NCBI RefSeq assembly: GCF_001887595.1
Contig: NZ_CP017480.1
Coordinates: 3,810,001-3,874,000 of the forward strand
Length of the DNA stretch: 64,000 nucleotides
Source of the DNA: Luteibacter rhizovicinus DSM 16549
GTDB lineage: Bacteria; Pseudomonadota; Gammaproteobacteria; Xanthomonadales; Rhodanobacteraceae
Reading direction: 5' to 3'
Below, in pieces: positions 8,393-17,341 of this stretch (the first letter of the stretch is position 1; each line of letters starts with the position of its first letter). The notes under the pieces were generated by a model. The model searched no databases. It had not been told where the DNA came from and saw only the letters and a program-made list of their open reading frames with translations. A program made the position numbers and the translations under genes.

Positions 8393-9182
8393 TCTTTTTC
8401 GCGAACTCGCGCCCATCAGCGGCAGCGCCTGGGAGCAGATCGAAGACGAAGCGACACGTACGCTGAAGGAATACATGGCGGCACGGCGCATCGTCGATGT
8501 CGTCGGCCCCAGGGGTTACGACTATGCCGGTGTCGGCACCGGTCACGCGCGCACGATCGACACACCCAGCGATGGCATCCAGGCGCGGCAGCGTCAGGTC
8601 GCCGCGATGGTCGAACTGCGCGTTCCGTTCGTGTTGTCGCGGCAGGATCTGGACGATGTCGCACGCGGCTCCAACGATCCGGACCTGCAGCCGCTGAAGG
8701 ATGCCGCGCGGCAACTGGCCTTCGCTGAAGATCGCGCGGTCTTCGACGGCTATGCCGCCGCCGGCATCGCCGGTATTCGCAACACCTCCAGCAACGCGTC
8801 GATCGCCCTGCCGGCCGACCTGACGGCTTATCCGGTGGCGGTCGCCCAGGCCCTGAACGCACTGCGCCTCGCCGGTGTGAACGGCCCCTACCGGCTGGCG
8901 ATCGGCGCCAAGGCGTACGCCGACCTCAACGGGGCAACCGATGAGGGTTACCCCGTGTTTCGCGAGCTGCATGCGATGCTCGATGGCGGCATCGTCTGGG
9001 CGCCCGCGATCGAAGGCGGCGTGCTCACCACGACGCGCGGTGGCGACTTCGAACTGCACCTCGGCCAGGATGTCTCCATTGGCTACGACTCGCACGACGC
9101 GAACGAAGTCCGCCTGTACCTGCAGGAGACCTTTACCTTCCTGTCGCTGACGACGGAAGCGTCCGTAAGCCTCACCGGCTAG
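8385..9182 (+). CDS. Type 1 encapsulin shell protein (linocin M18/HK97 fold)
   Basis: 265-aa capsid-like protein that self-assembles into a protein nanocompartment. The N-terminus 'MNNLFRELAPISGSAWEQIE' and the following 'EATRTLKEYMAARRIVDVVG' are the family signature. So are 'FAEDRAVFDGYAAAGIAGI' in the middle and the C-terminal 'LYLQETFTFLSLTTEAS'. Length matches type 1 encapsulins with about 24-nm T=1 shells (family knowledge). The ATG at 8385 overlaps the end of the DyP gene and has GGAG at 8373-8376. The preceding gene carries the docking peptide, which identifies the cargo. It converges with the DJ-1 gene after only 11 bp. Confidence 0.96.
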   Translation: MNNLFRELAPISGSAWEQIEDEATRTLKEYMAARRIVDVVGPRGYDYAGVGTGHARTIDTPSDGIQARQRQVAAMVELRVPFVLSRQDLDDVARGSNDPDLQPLKDAARQLAFAEDRAVFDGYAAAGIAGIRNTSSNASIALPADLTAYPVAVAQALNALRLAGVNGPYRLAIGAKAYADLNGATDEGYPVFRELHAMLDGGIVWAPAIEGGVLTTTRGGDFELHLGQDVSIGYDSHDANEVRLYLQETFTFLSLTTEASVSLTG

Positions 9183-9193
9183 TTCGTGCGCAG

Positions 9194-9883
9194 CTAGGCC
9201 TTTTGCAACGTGGCCATCAAGGCGAGCAGCGCCTTGGCGGTCACGGTCGACGATGCCGGGTTCTGCCCGGTGATCAGGTGGCCGTCGGTGATCGTGAAGG
9301 GCTGCCAGTTGGCGACTTTCTCGAACTTCCCACCCAGTCGCTGCAACTCGTCCTCGACCAGAAAGGGTACGACCTTGGTCAGGCCCACCGCTTCTTCCTC
9401 GTCATTGGTAAAGCCGGTTACGCGCTTTCCCTTGACGATGGATTCGCCTTTGTACTTCACGTGGTGCAACACACCCGGTGCGTGGCAGACCGTGGCGACC
9501 GGCTTGTCCGCGTTGTAGAAGGATTCGATGAGCGCGATGGAGACCGGATCCTCGGCGAGATCCCACATCGGCCCGTGGCCGCCCGAATAGAAGATGGTAT
9601 CGAAGTCCTTCTCGGAGACGCTGTCCAGCTTCACCGTGTTGGCGAGCACCTTGAGCGCGGCGGGATCGGCCTTGAAACGCGTCTGCGCAGGGGTCTGGTT
9701 GTCCGGTTCGTCACTCTTCGGATCGATGGGCGGCTGGCCGCCCTTGGGCGATGCCACCGTGACCGACACGCCGGCATCCGTGAACACGTAATAAGGCGCA
9801 GCGAATTCCTCGAGCCAGAAGCCGGTCTTGCGTCCCGTGTTCCCCAGCGTGTCGTGCGACGTGAGCACCATCAGAATCTTCAT
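9194..9883 (-). CDS. DJ-1/PfpI-family protein, type 1 glutamine amidotransferase-like
   Basis: 229-aa cytoplasmic protein of the DJ-1/ThiJ/PfpI superfamily, Hsp31/glyoxalase III-like subgroup. The nucleophilic Cys is in 'DKPVATVCHAPGVLHHVKY', followed by the expected His. 'FDTIFYSGGHGPMWDL' is the characteristic preceding strand and Glu/Gly turn. The start is the ATG at 9883 ('MKILMVLTSHD'), preceded by a strong GAGGAGGT Shine-Dalgarno; an extended TTG start at 9988 is rejected. Likely role: detoxifying reactive carbonyls or stress protection (family inference). It is transcribed away from the epoxide hydrolase. Confidence 0.92.
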   Translation of the reverse strand: MKILMVLTSHDTLGNTGRKTGFWLEEFAAPYYVFTDAGVSVTVASPKGGQPPIDPKSDEPDNQTPAQTRFKADPAALKVLANTVKLDSVSEKDFDTIFYSGGHGPMWDLAEDPVSIALIESFYNADKPVATVCHAPGVLHHVKYKGESIVKGKRVTGFTNDEEEAVGLTKVVPFLVEDELQRLGGKFEKVANWQPFTITDGHLITGQNPASSTVTAKALLALMATLQKA

Positions 9884-10116
9884 GGGATACCTCCTCAGCG
9901 GCCCCCCGCTCTCCACTCTAGCGCCGATTTTTTCGTCGCGACAATCATCCGCAGGTATGAGTGGGCCTCGCAAGATCGTCACGTTCAAACCGTCGGGGGG
10001 CTTCCAAGACGGGCGTTTGTCTATCGGTGAGGCTGCCGGGAACGTTGCGGCGCCTCACCGTGCGCGGCGTCCGGACCTTGTCAGGTAGATCGAATCGTCA
10101 ACGGAGGGGTATCGTC

Positions 10117-11439
10117 ATGGCGTCGCAATTCATGCGCTCCACGCGTTTGCAGTTCCTGACCGCGGCTGTTATCGCCGGTGCCATCTGTACCGTCCTGCCA
10201 ACGCCGAGCCATGCCGCTGGCGTATCGCCCCAGCAAACGGCGCCCCAGGCCGACGATACCTCCATCCGTCCCTTCCCGAAGATTCACTTCTCCGACGAGG
10301 CCCTCCAGGATCTGCACCGACGCATCGCCGCGACCAGCTGGCCGAGCCCGGAGCTTGTGCCCGACGCGACGCAAGGTGTGCAGATCGCCACCCTGCGCAA
10401 GCTCGCCGACTACTGGCAGTCCGGTTATGACTGGCGAAAGGTCGAGGACCGGTTGAACGCATTGCCACAGTTCGTGACCACCATCGATGGCGTGGATATC
10501 CACTTCATCCATGTGCGCTCGAAAAACAAGAACGCCTTGCCGATCATCATCACGCACGGCTGGCCAGGCTCGATCATCGAGCAGATGAAAGTCATCGATC
10601 CGTTGGCCAACCCGACCGCCCATGGCGGCAAAGCGTCGGATGCCTTCGACGTGGTCGTGCCGTCGTTGCCGGGCTACGGCTTCTCGGGCAAACCGACGGC
10701 CGTGGGCTGGGATCCCCAGCACATCGCACGCGCGTGGACGGTCCTGATGAAGCGCCTGGGCTACAAGCACTTCGTCGCGCAGGGTGGTGACTGGGGTGAT
10801 GCGGTGACCGAACAGATGGCGGTCCAGGCACCGCCGGAGCTGCTCGCGATCCACACCAACATGCCCGCCACCGTGCCCGACGATATCGCCAAGGACCTCG
10901 CTGCGGGGGCGCCGGCACCGGCGGGTCTGGCACCCGACGAGAAGAATGCGTACGAGATGCTCGATTTCTTTTACAAGCACGGTCTGGGTTATGCGCAGGA
11001 GATGACCAATCGTCCGCAGACGCTGTACGGCCTCGAGGATTCGCCGGTTGGCCTGGCTGCCTGGATGCTCGATCACGATGCGCGCAGCTACGCGCTGATC
11101 ACCCGGGTCTTCGATGGCACGCCCGAAGGGCTATCGCGCGACGATATCCTCGACAATGTCACGCTGTACTGGCTGACGCATACGGCGGTGTCCTCGGCCC
11201 GGCTCTATTGGGAAAACAAGTTGGCCTTCTTCGAGCCCAAGCACATCACCATTCCCGTGGCGGTGAGCGTGTTCCCAGACGAGATCTATGCGGCGCCGAA
11301 GAGCTGGGCGGTGAAGGCGTTCCCCAAGCTCATCCACTTCAACACCCTGCCTAAGGGCGGCCACTTCGCCGCCTGGGAGCAGCCGGACGAGTTCGTTTCC
11401 GAGGTCCGGGCGTCGTTCAAGACGGTTCGGCCGAAGTAG
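10117..11439 (+). CDS. Secreted epoxide hydrolase, N-terminal EHN domain plus alpha/beta hydrolase
   Basis: 440-aa exported hydrolase related to microsomal-type epoxide hydrolases. A signal peptide (about 1-34, ending 'TPSHAAG') is followed by the EHN region 'IRPFPKIHFSDEALQDLHRR' and then the alpha/beta hydrolase fold. That fold has the oxyanion motif 'HGWPGS', the nucleophile Asp in 'AQGGDWGDAVT' and the catalytic His in 'LPKGGHFAAWEQPDE'. A Tyr in 'VTLYWLTHTAVSSARLYWEN' fits a ring-opening Tyr. The start is the ATG at 10117 with ACGGAGGGG upstream; a longer frame from 9961 is not needed. The gene ends at a strong hairpin (11478-11508). Confidence 0.93.
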   Translation: MASQFMRSTRLQFLTAAVIAGAICTVLPTPSHAAGVSPQQTAPQADDTSIRPFPKIHFSDEALQDLHRRIAATSWPSPELVPDATQGVQIATLRKLADYWQSGYDWRKVEDRLNALPQFVTTIDGVDIHFIHVRSKNKNALPIIITHGWPGSIIEQMKVIDPLANPTAHGGKASDAFDVVVPSLPGYGFSGKPTAVGWDPQHIARAWTVLMKRLGYKHFVAQGGDWGDAVTEQMAVQAPPELLAIHTNMPATVPDDIAKDLAAGAPAPAGLAPDEKNAYEMLDFFYKHGLGYAQEMTNRPQTLYGLEDSPVGLAAWMLDHDARSYALITRVFDGTPEGLSRDDILDNVTLYWLTHTAVSSARLYWENKLAFFEPKHITIPVAVSVFPDEIYAAPKSWAVKAFPKLIHFNTLPKGGHFAAWEQPDEFVSEVRASFKTVRPK

Positions 11440-11468
11440 ACCTGCAAAACGTGCATAGCTGATATGGC

Positions 11469-11495
11469 TAAACGAAGAAGGTGATGGGCCGATAG
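11469..11495 (+). promoter_or_regulatory. Sigma-28 (FliA)-type promoter of the chemoreceptor gene
   Basis: TAAACGAA at 11469-11476, an 11-bp spacer and GCCGATAG at 11488-11495 match the flagellar sigma consensus (TAAAGTTT-N11-GCCGATAA) with exact spacing. All four TAAA bases and 7 of 8 in the -10 agree. The start codon of the methyl-accepting protein is 31 bp downstream, as expected for a class III motility gene. The elements overlap the upstream terminator hairpin. Confidence 0.75.
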
Positions 11496-11508
11496 CCCAT
11501 CACCTTTT
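11478..11508 (+). terminator. Rho-independent terminator after the epoxide hydrolase gene
   Basis: A 12-bp perfect stem (11478-11489 with 11495-11506, loop CGATA) followed by TTTT lies 38 bp after the hydrolase stop. The GATA loop is also part of the sigma-28-like -10 element of the next gene. Confidence 0.85.
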
Positions 11509-11525
11509 CTCGGAAGAAACGCACG

Positions 11526-13067
11526 ATGCGATTTACTGTAGGACGCAAGATTTTCGCCGCCATGAGCGTCGGCTTCGTGATCGCACTGGCGTTGGGCGGC
11601 GTGGGCCTGATGGCCCTGAACGCCACCTTTGGGGATCTGGACACCACCTTTCACCGCAACCTCCTGCCCGTGGCGCAGGTGGGGCATATCCGTGCGGCGA
11701 TCGCGACCCAACGTGGTGCGGTCAGCCGTGCGCTGCTGTTCGCGACGGCGGATGCAGCGGAAGGCGCATCGCGCCTCATTGGCACGCTGGACCACGATAT
11801 CGACACGCGCTGGCAGTCTTACCGCAGCGAGAGCCTGCGTTCGGCGGACGAGGAAAGCGCGGCGCACGAGTTCGAGGTTGCACGTCAGGCCGTGGGTCCA
11901 CTGATGACCCAGTCGCTCGGCTTGCTCCGCGATGGCAAGCACAAGGAAGCGAGCGATCTCGCGCTGCACGACCTCGCCGCCGCGTTCGATCGCGAGAGTG
12001 CGGCCATCCTGCGTAACGTGACACTCAACGAGAAGGCCGCGGGCGACCAGTTCGCCGGTGCCCAGGGCCGCCATGGCCGCGCCATCGTGACCAGCCTGCT
12101 GATTACCGCGGCGGGGCTCATCGTGTTGTGCGTCGCCGGCTGGTTGCTGCTGCGCTCCGTCATGGCACCGCTGCGCGTGGCGAGCAAGCTCGCTTCGGAA
12201 ATCAGCGAGGGTGCGTTGAATCACCATCTGGAGGTCAGTGGCGACGACGAACTGAGCGATACGCTGCGTTCCCTCGGTGCCATGGACAGGACGTTGGCCT
12301 CGGTGGTCGATCAGGTTCGCCAGGGAGCCAGGAGCGTGTCGATGGCCGCCGCCGAGATTTCGCAGGGCGTAGACGACTTGTCCCAACGCACACAGTCCCA
12401 GGCCGCCTCGCTCGAAGAAACCGCGGCGTCCATGGAGCAGATGGCGGCCTCGGTGCGGCAGAACTCCGAAGGTGCCCGCGTCGCCTCGACGATGACCCGC
12501 GACCTTCATACGGATGCCAGGCGCGCGGCCGACGTCGCGCGATCGGCGGAGGAGGGCATGCAACGCATCCAGGCAGCGACGGGCAGCATCTCGGATATCG
12601 CCGGACTGATCGACGAGATCGCGTTTCAGACCAATCTCCTCGCCCTGAACGCCGCCGTGGAAGCGGCACGCGCGGGCGATCACGGGTTGGGCTTCGCCGT
12701 GGTCGCGGCCGAGGTGCGCCGTCTTGCCCAGCGAAGTGCGACGTCCTCGCGCGATATCCGCAAGCTCGCCGCGGAGACCGGCGAAAGCGTCACGGCCGGT
12801 GCGGAACTGGTTCGCTCGACGGGTCGTTCGCTGGAAGAGATCCACCAGGGTGCCGCACGTGTCGCGACCATCATCGCCGAGATCGCCGCGGCCTCGAACG
12901 AACAGGCCTCCGGTGTCGATCAGGTCGTGCAGGCGGTGTCCGCGCTGGATGATGCTACCCAGCGGAATGCGGCGTTGGCCGAGGAGGCGAGCGCCGCAAG
13001 CCGAACGTCGCTGGAACTGGCACAAGGCCTGTCCGAGCAGATGGCGTTCTTCCGGCTGGCGGATTGA
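11526..13067 (+). CDS. Methyl-accepting chemotaxis protein with four-helix-bundle sensor
   Basis: 513-aa inner-membrane chemoreceptor. TM1 is residues about 8-30. The periplasmic 4HB_MCP domain is about 31-188 ('[20 protein letters not shown]' at its start) and TM2 about 190-212. Next is a HAMP domain beginning '[19 protein letters not shown]', then a long signalling coiled coil whose hairpin tip reads '[20 protein letters not shown]'. The CheW/CheA contact tip is canonical. No NWETF-type C-terminal pentapeptide is present, so it likely relies on methylation of other receptors. The flanking sigma-28-like promoter places it in the motility regulon. Ligand unknown. Confidence 0.95.
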   Translation: MRFTVGRKIFAAMSVGFVIALALGGVGLMALNATFGDLDTTFHRNLLPVAQVGHIRAAIATQRGAVSRALLFATADAAEGASRLIGTLDHDIDTRWQSYRSESLRSADEESAAHEFEVARQAVGPLMTQSLGLLRDGKHKEASDLALHDLAAAFDRESAAILRNVTLNEKAAGDQFAGAQGRHGRAIVTSLLITAAGLIVLCVAGWLLLRSVMAPLRVASKLASEISEGALNHHLEVSGDDELSDTLRSLGAMDRTLASVVDQVRQGARSVSMAAAEISQGVDDLSQRTQSQAASLEETAASMEQMAASVRQNSEGARVASTMTRDLHTDARRAADVARSAEEGMQRIQAATGSISDIAGLIDEIAFQTNLLALNAAVEAARAGDHGLGFAVVAAEVRRLAQRSATSSRDIRKLAAETGESVTAGAELVRSTGRSLEEIHQGAARVATIIAEIAAASNEQASGVDQVVQAVSALDDATQRNAALAEEASAASRTSLELAQGLSEQMAFFRLAD

Positions 13068-13169
13068 GCCACCGGGCAACCCGTCAACCTGGCAACCGGA
13101 CGCGCACCTCCTACAAGAGCGATGGTTGTTGCGGCATGATGGGGCGGGGCTAATCACGGGGAGGAAGGC

Positions 13170-13793
13170 ATGGATACGGAATCGTTGCGGCAGGCGGACG
13201 AGCGCGTGCGGCTTCGTCATCTGGATCGGCTGGTGATGATGTCCGATGGCGTGTTCGCCATCGCGCTGACGTTGTCGGCGGTCGAGCTTCATCCGGAGAT
13301 GGAAGCCGGCAAGACCTTGTTCCAGGTATGGGCCATGCCGTTGGCCGTCTATTTCATGAGCTTCCTGTTGATCGCCGCGGTGTGGGTCGCCCATCGTCGC
13401 AATCTCGCGCACCTGCATTCGGTGGATACGCCGACGACCTGGCTCAACCTGCTTTTGCTGAGCATGATCGGCCTGTTGCCGGTGGTTGTCCGCTTCTTCC
13501 TCGTCAACATCGACGATGCGTCACGTGCTGGCATGGTGGCTTACGCCATCGTGTTGTCGGCCACGTATTTCGCGCTTGCGCTTACCTGGGGGTATCCGGC
13601 GCTGGTTGCGAACCACACGCCGAGCGTGTCGCGGCGGCGCGCTTGGGCGTGGCTTGCCGAATACGTGTTTGTCGCCCTGTTGTTCGCTGCGCTCGCGCTC
13701 TATGCCGTTGGCATGATGTGGATCGTGTGGCCCGTCGGCATCGCCGCCGTGCTTCTGCGCATCACGTCCTTGCGATTGGGGCGAGCTGCCTGA
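13170..13793 (+). CDS. TMEM175/DUF1211-family membrane protein, possible K+ channel
   Basis: 207-aa integral membrane protein with about six helices. The first helix holds 'RLVMMSDGVFAIALTLSAVE', close to the family signature RxxxFSDGVFAIxxTLL. Here Phe is replaced by Met and the end differs. The second conserved segment 'WVAHRRNLAHL' matches the family 'W..H...F'. Bacterial members form tetrameric potassium-leak channels (family knowledge). The ATG at 13150 region does not frame; the start at 13170 is ATG ('MDTESLRQAD') 7 nt after GGGGAGG. It converges with the PPTase gene after 26 bp. Confidence 0.82.
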   Translation: MDTESLRQADERVRLRHLDRLVMMSDGVFAIALTLSAVELHPEMEAGKTLFQVWAMPLAVYFMSFLLIAAVWVAHRRNLAHLHSVDTPTTWLNLLLLSMIGLLPVVVRFFLVNIDDASRAGMVAYAIVLSATYFALALTWGYPALVANHTPSVSRRRAWAWLAEYVFVALLFAALALYAVGMMWIVWPVGIAAVLLRITSLRLGRAA

Positions 13794-13819
13794 GGCGCCT
13801 GACGGACCGCGTGCCACCG

Positions 13820-14671
13820 TTACCAGACGAAACTGGTAAGAATGGTGTCGGCATCGATGCACTGGGCACGAAGCGTGAATCGACGTCCCTGAGGGAGGGT
13901 AGGTGCGAGCGTGCGAGTGAGGGCCAGTTCGAGGCTCCCGGTGGCAACGTCCAGTGCTACCAGATTCACGGCGTCGAAGTCGAAATACGTGCCCACGCTG
14001 GCGAAGCTTCCCTTGAAGAAGCTTTCCTTGGCCGAGAAGGCAATGGTCAACAGCATGTCGTAGGGCAGTTCGCTGTCCATCCCGTGCAGGAAGGATCGCT
14101 CGGCGTCGGTCACGACGGTCCCTTCGACCGATTCGCGTGTCTCCGCAGAGATCCGCTGTTCGATGTCGATGCCGATCCCCGTGATGCCAGCCTCATTAGC
14201 CGACCTTGCGACCACGGCCGCCGCGTAACGCCCGGCATGGGAGATGCTGCCGACCACGCCCGCAGGCCAGATCGGCTGCCGCGAGGCACCGATGCCGATC
14301 GCATCCCGTGCATGGCTACCCGAGCTCCCATCCGCCCCCTGCTGGAGCCGATTCATCGGCGATGGGTGTTCGCCCCTTCGTCCCACCAAGCCATCGATAG
14401 CCGCTCTCGCAGCCAACCGCCCCATCAAAAACTCAGCCTGCCGCTTGGTCACACTCCGCCCGATACTCGCCGGCGTCGCCACACCAAGCCGCCCGAAGGC
14501 CTCGACGTCAAACGCGTCGACATCGTAGGTAATCAACACCGCTGGCGGCACCGATGGCTGCTTCCAGCCAAGGTCGACGGACTGCACGTCGACCACCCCG
14601 AACGCTCGCCATTCGTCGGGAACGGGGTGGCGGTTAGGCATCATGCGAGGATCGGGCTCGACGTGGCTCAT
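13820..14671 (-). CDS. 4'-phosphopantetheinyl transferase, EntD/Sfp-like, with repeat-derived insert
   Basis: Transfers phosphopantetheine from CoA to carrier-protein serines. Motifs seen are 'AGVVGSISHAGRYAAAVVA' (P1/P2-like), 'GIGIDIEQ' (Mg-binding Asp and Glu) and 'IAFSAKESFFKGSFA' (catalytic Glu and Lys). These place it with the EntD group, about 240-280 aa. Residues about 100-118 ('GEHPSPMNRLQQGADGSS') are encoded across the 23-bp genome repeat at 14341-14363. They lie between 'GRLAARAAIDGLVG' and 'ARDAIGIGASRQPIWPAGVV', which are usually adjacent. Start uncertain: ATG 14671 or ATG 14644, both with weak SD. The partner carrier protein is not evident; the long ketoacyl synthase at 18493 is a candidate pathway partner. 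It sits 22 bp after the YbiO-like gene. Confidence 0.9.
   Translation of the reverse strand: MSHVEPDPRMMPNRHPVPDEWRAFGVVDVQSVDLGWKQPSVPPAVLITYDVDAFDVEAFGRLGVATPASIGRSVTKRQAEFLMGRLAARAAIDGLVGRRGEHPSPMNRLQQGADGSSGSHARDAIGIGASRQPIWPAGVVGSISHAGRYAAAVVARSANEAGITGIGIDIEQRISAETRESVEGTVVTDAERSFLHGMDSELPYDMLLTIAFSAKESFFKGSFASVGTYFDFDAVNLVALDVATGSLELALTRTLAPTLPQGRRFTLRAQCIDADTILTSFVW
14341..14363 (+). repeat. 23-bp palindromic repeat copy inside the PPTase gene
   Basis: GCTGGAGCCGATTCATCGGC plus GAT. It differs from the intergenic consensus by two bases at the 5' end and is in frame with the minus-strand PPTase gene. The flanking codons encode GEHPSP, as in fecR, so the element and its flank are shared by the two genes. 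Confidence 0.88.
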
Positions 14672-14693
14672 GGAGCAAGAGCTTATCGCACAA

Positions 14694-17192
14694 TCACGCC
14701 GGCTCCGGCTCCGGCCCGGCCGGCTTCGCTTCCAGAAGCAGGTTGCTACGTGGATTCGATATGACGATACCGACCTCGCGGAAGCGCTCCAGGATGCGTC
14801 GGTTGAGCTCACGCTGGACACCCCAGCGCCCCTTGTCCGTGCAGCTGATCTGTCCGGCCAGCGCGAACATGCCGCCATCCACCGCGTCCACGCCCCAGAC
14901 TTCCATGTCGGCGAGGATCTGCGGCGCGAACGCCGGATCGGCGCGCAGGCCCGCGCCGATGGCCTTGAGTTCGGCGATCGCACGCGCGACATCGGTCTCG
15001 TAAGCGACGGCGACACGCATGGCGGCGTTGCCGATGCCACGATTGGTGTTGTTCACCGTGGTCACTGAACTGAAGGGAACGATGTAGAGCGAGCCGTCAC
15101 CGCCGCGCAGGCGAACGGTGCGGATCGACAGGTACTCCACGGTGCCCGACACATCGCCGACCGTCACCGTATCGCCGACCTGCATCGCGTTCTCCATCAG
15201 CAGGAAGATCCCGGTGATGAAATCCTGCACCAGCTTCTGCGAGCCGAAACCCACGGCGACACCGATGATGCTTGCGCCCGCCAGCAACGGTGTCGTGTTG
15301 ACGCCGATCTGGTTGAGTACCGTCAGGCCGACGATCAGCACGATCGCAACGAGCAGGCAGGTGCGCAGCATCGGCAGCAAGGTGCGCAGACGCGCGGCAC
15401 GGACGATGTCGCCCGCCTCCTTCCAGCGTGAGAGCCTCCGCTCGACGCTGGCATTGGCGGCTTCCCAGACCAGGATGGCGATCGTCGCGGCGACGAGGAT
15501 CGTGACGATCGCGGAGGCGAGGCTGCGCCCGATCGTGCCGCGCGAGAACCAGTCGAGGGCGTCCACACCCCAGGCCTGGAGTAGGGCGATGACGGAGCAG
15601 GCGACCAGAAGGGTCGTGACGATGGCACGCACGAGCGGGTAATAACGTTGTGCGTGCGCGTTCCCGGCCTCCGTGTCCGCCGCCGGCTGGAACAGGTGGC
15701 TCACGCCTCCGAGCACCAGGACGGCGACGATGCGTGCGCCGATCACGACCGCCGCGGTGACGCCGACGAAGTGCAGGAGTTTAGGGAAGCCATCCTCGAC
15801 ACCGAGCGCCCAGACGAACCAGGCGCCCATGACCACCACGGCGGCCAGCACGGCCCACACCTCCGCCAACCAGTGCCTCAAGGTGGCGAGGGGGCCGGCG
15901 TCCGTCGGCGCACCGGCGATCGCCGCCGCCACGGGTCGCCGAACCTTGAACAGCAGCACGACCAGCAGGATGTGCATCGCCAGCGAGATCACCTTGATCA
16001 GGGCAAGACGCTGCTCGTCGGATGCGCCGAGCTGCGTGAGTGCGTTAGCGAGCGCGAAGCCGACCGTTCCTATGATCAGGATGGCGCGAAGCCAGGCGAT
16101 CACCTGACCCGCCGTAAGTTCGCCGACCCGAATCAGACGCAGCCCGTGACCCACCGGAGAGACGAGAAGACGCAGCAGCGACATGCCGATGCGCGCGGTG
16201 ACATAGCCGTCGATGAAGGCGCTGGCAATGCTGTCGATGCGCGGATCGTCGTTCATCCAGCGCAGCAGCAGGCCGGCCACGATGAAGAACACCGCGACGG
16301 GGACGATATCCAGCAGAAGGCTCGCCAGGGCGAAGGGAAGATGACGCAACGTGCGCCAGTGATCCGTGGGCTCGTGCCTCACGGGGCCGGTGGCCGTGCC
16401 GTCAGGAGCATCGGATGGAAGGTCGGCGGCGGGTGACCCGCCCGCAGCACCCTGGCCCGCTTCGACAGGCACGGCCTCGACGTGCTCGATACCTTCGCGT
16501 TGCGTCCGTATCAGGGCCACGTCGGCGGCGACGGGCTGGACGCCCGCCCCGGAGACGGTGGACACTTCGGGACGCATCCCGGATGACGGCGGCGCAGGCG
16601 ACGGAGTGAGCTCGGCACGTGCGCGCGCATCGGCGTCTTCCGCGTGCGCGAGCAGGCCGCGTCGGGGACGGGCGAGCAGGCGGAGGAGGCCCCCCTCGCT
16701 GGCCAGACCGAGGCAGAAAACCAGCGCAAGCACGAGTACCAGCCGACCCAGCAAGGCGCGCTGCTCGCCATGCGCCACGTTGCTCGCGGTCTGCCTGGCG
16801 GCATCGGGGAGGGCGCCGGCCACACGTCGGAGCTGGGCGAGCTGGCTGCCCAGTCCGTCCTCCCAGTGACCGATGCGGCGAAGCATGCGGGCAATCAGTC
16901 CGTCCTGTTGCAGCGGGATAGCGGTGGTCGCTGCGGTGGCGCCGGTCGAGACGGCCGTCGACGATGCCGCTGCCGGAGCGGCGACGGACCCCGATGCCCC
17001 CGCGGCAATCGCCTGCAGCGTGCGGATCGCCTCGGCGCGCTTGTGCTCGTCCTGCAGCACCTCCGCCGCACGGCGCGCGTCGGCGGGTGAAAGGGTGGCG
17101 GTTGTCGCGGCATCCTGGGCAAAAATCGGCGTGGCGGCGAGTGTGACGAGCAGCAGGCAGGTCTGGGCGAGGCGTACGAAGATACGGTGCAT
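14694..17192 (-). CDS. MscS-family mechanosensitive channel, YbiO type
   Basis: 832-aa inner-membrane channel that opens under hypoosmotic stress. A signal-like N-terminus ('LLLVTLAATPIFAQDA') precedes a periplasmic Ala-rich segment and about 10-11 hydrophobic helices. The C-terminal MscS core has the pore helix 'LLAGASIIGVAVGFGSQKLV' followed by 'QDFITGIFLLMENAMQVGDTV' in place of the MscS beta domain start. This long form with many extra helices matches YbiO/MscM-like members. The ATG at 17192 is chosen because a signal peptide follows; longer starts at 17246 and 17324 lack an SD. A charged linker (about 200-270) between helices is of low complexity. Confidence 0.92.
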   Translation of the reverse strand: MHRIFVRLAQTCLLLVTLAATPIFAQDAATTATLSPADARRAAEVLQDEHKRAEAIRTLQAIAAGASGSVAAPAAASSTAVSTGATAATTAIPLQQDGLIARMLRRIGHWEDGLGSQLAQLRRVAGALPDAARQTASNVAHGEQRALLGRLVLVLALVFCLGLASEGGLLRLLARPRRGLLAHAEDADARARAELTPSPAPPSSGMRPEVSTVSGAGVQPVAADVALIRTQREGIEHVEAVPVEAGQGAAGGSPAADLPSDAPDGTATGPVRHEPTDHWRTLRHLPFALASLLLDIVPVAVFFIVAGLLLRWMNDDPRIDSIASAFIDGYVTARIGMSLLRLLVSPVGHGLRLIRVGELTAGQVIAWLRAILIIGTVGFALANALTQLGASDEQRLALIKVISLAMHILLVVLLFKVRRPVAAAIAGAPTDAGPLATLRHWLAEVWAVLAAVVVMGAWFVWALGVEDGFPKLLHFVGVTAAVVIGARIVAVLVLGGVSHLFQPAADTEAGNAHAQRYYPLVRAIVTTLLVACSVIALLQAWGVDALDWFSRGTIGRSLASAIVTILVAATIAILVWEAANASVERRLSRWKEAGDIVRAARLRTLLPMLRTCLLVAIVLIVGLTVLNQIGVNTTPLLAGASIIGVAVGFGSQKLVQDFITGIFLLMENAMQVGDTVTVGDVSGTVEYLSIRTVRLRGGDGSLYIVPFSSVTTVNNTNRGIGNAAMRVAVAYETDVARAIAELKAIGAGLRADPAFAPQILADMEVWGVDAVDGGMFALAGQISCTDKGRWGVQRELNRRILERFREVGIVISNPRSNLLLEAKPAGPEPEPA

Positions 17193-17341
17193 GCGATGGG
17201 CCGGAACAGGGGCAATACCGTCAACCCTCGGCGATACGCGTGTCATGGTCAATCGAAGGTGTGTGAAGTCATGGATGACTTCCAGCAGGTCCACACCAGG
17301 ACTCAGGCTCCGATACTCGGGCAACCAAGGGAGTGTTTGCC

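Noticed and set aside
11286..13418. 710-codon open frame on the minus strand
   Set aside because: Antisense to the chemoreceptor and the end of the epoxide hydrolase; sequence is low-complexity His/Gln/Arg/Gly.
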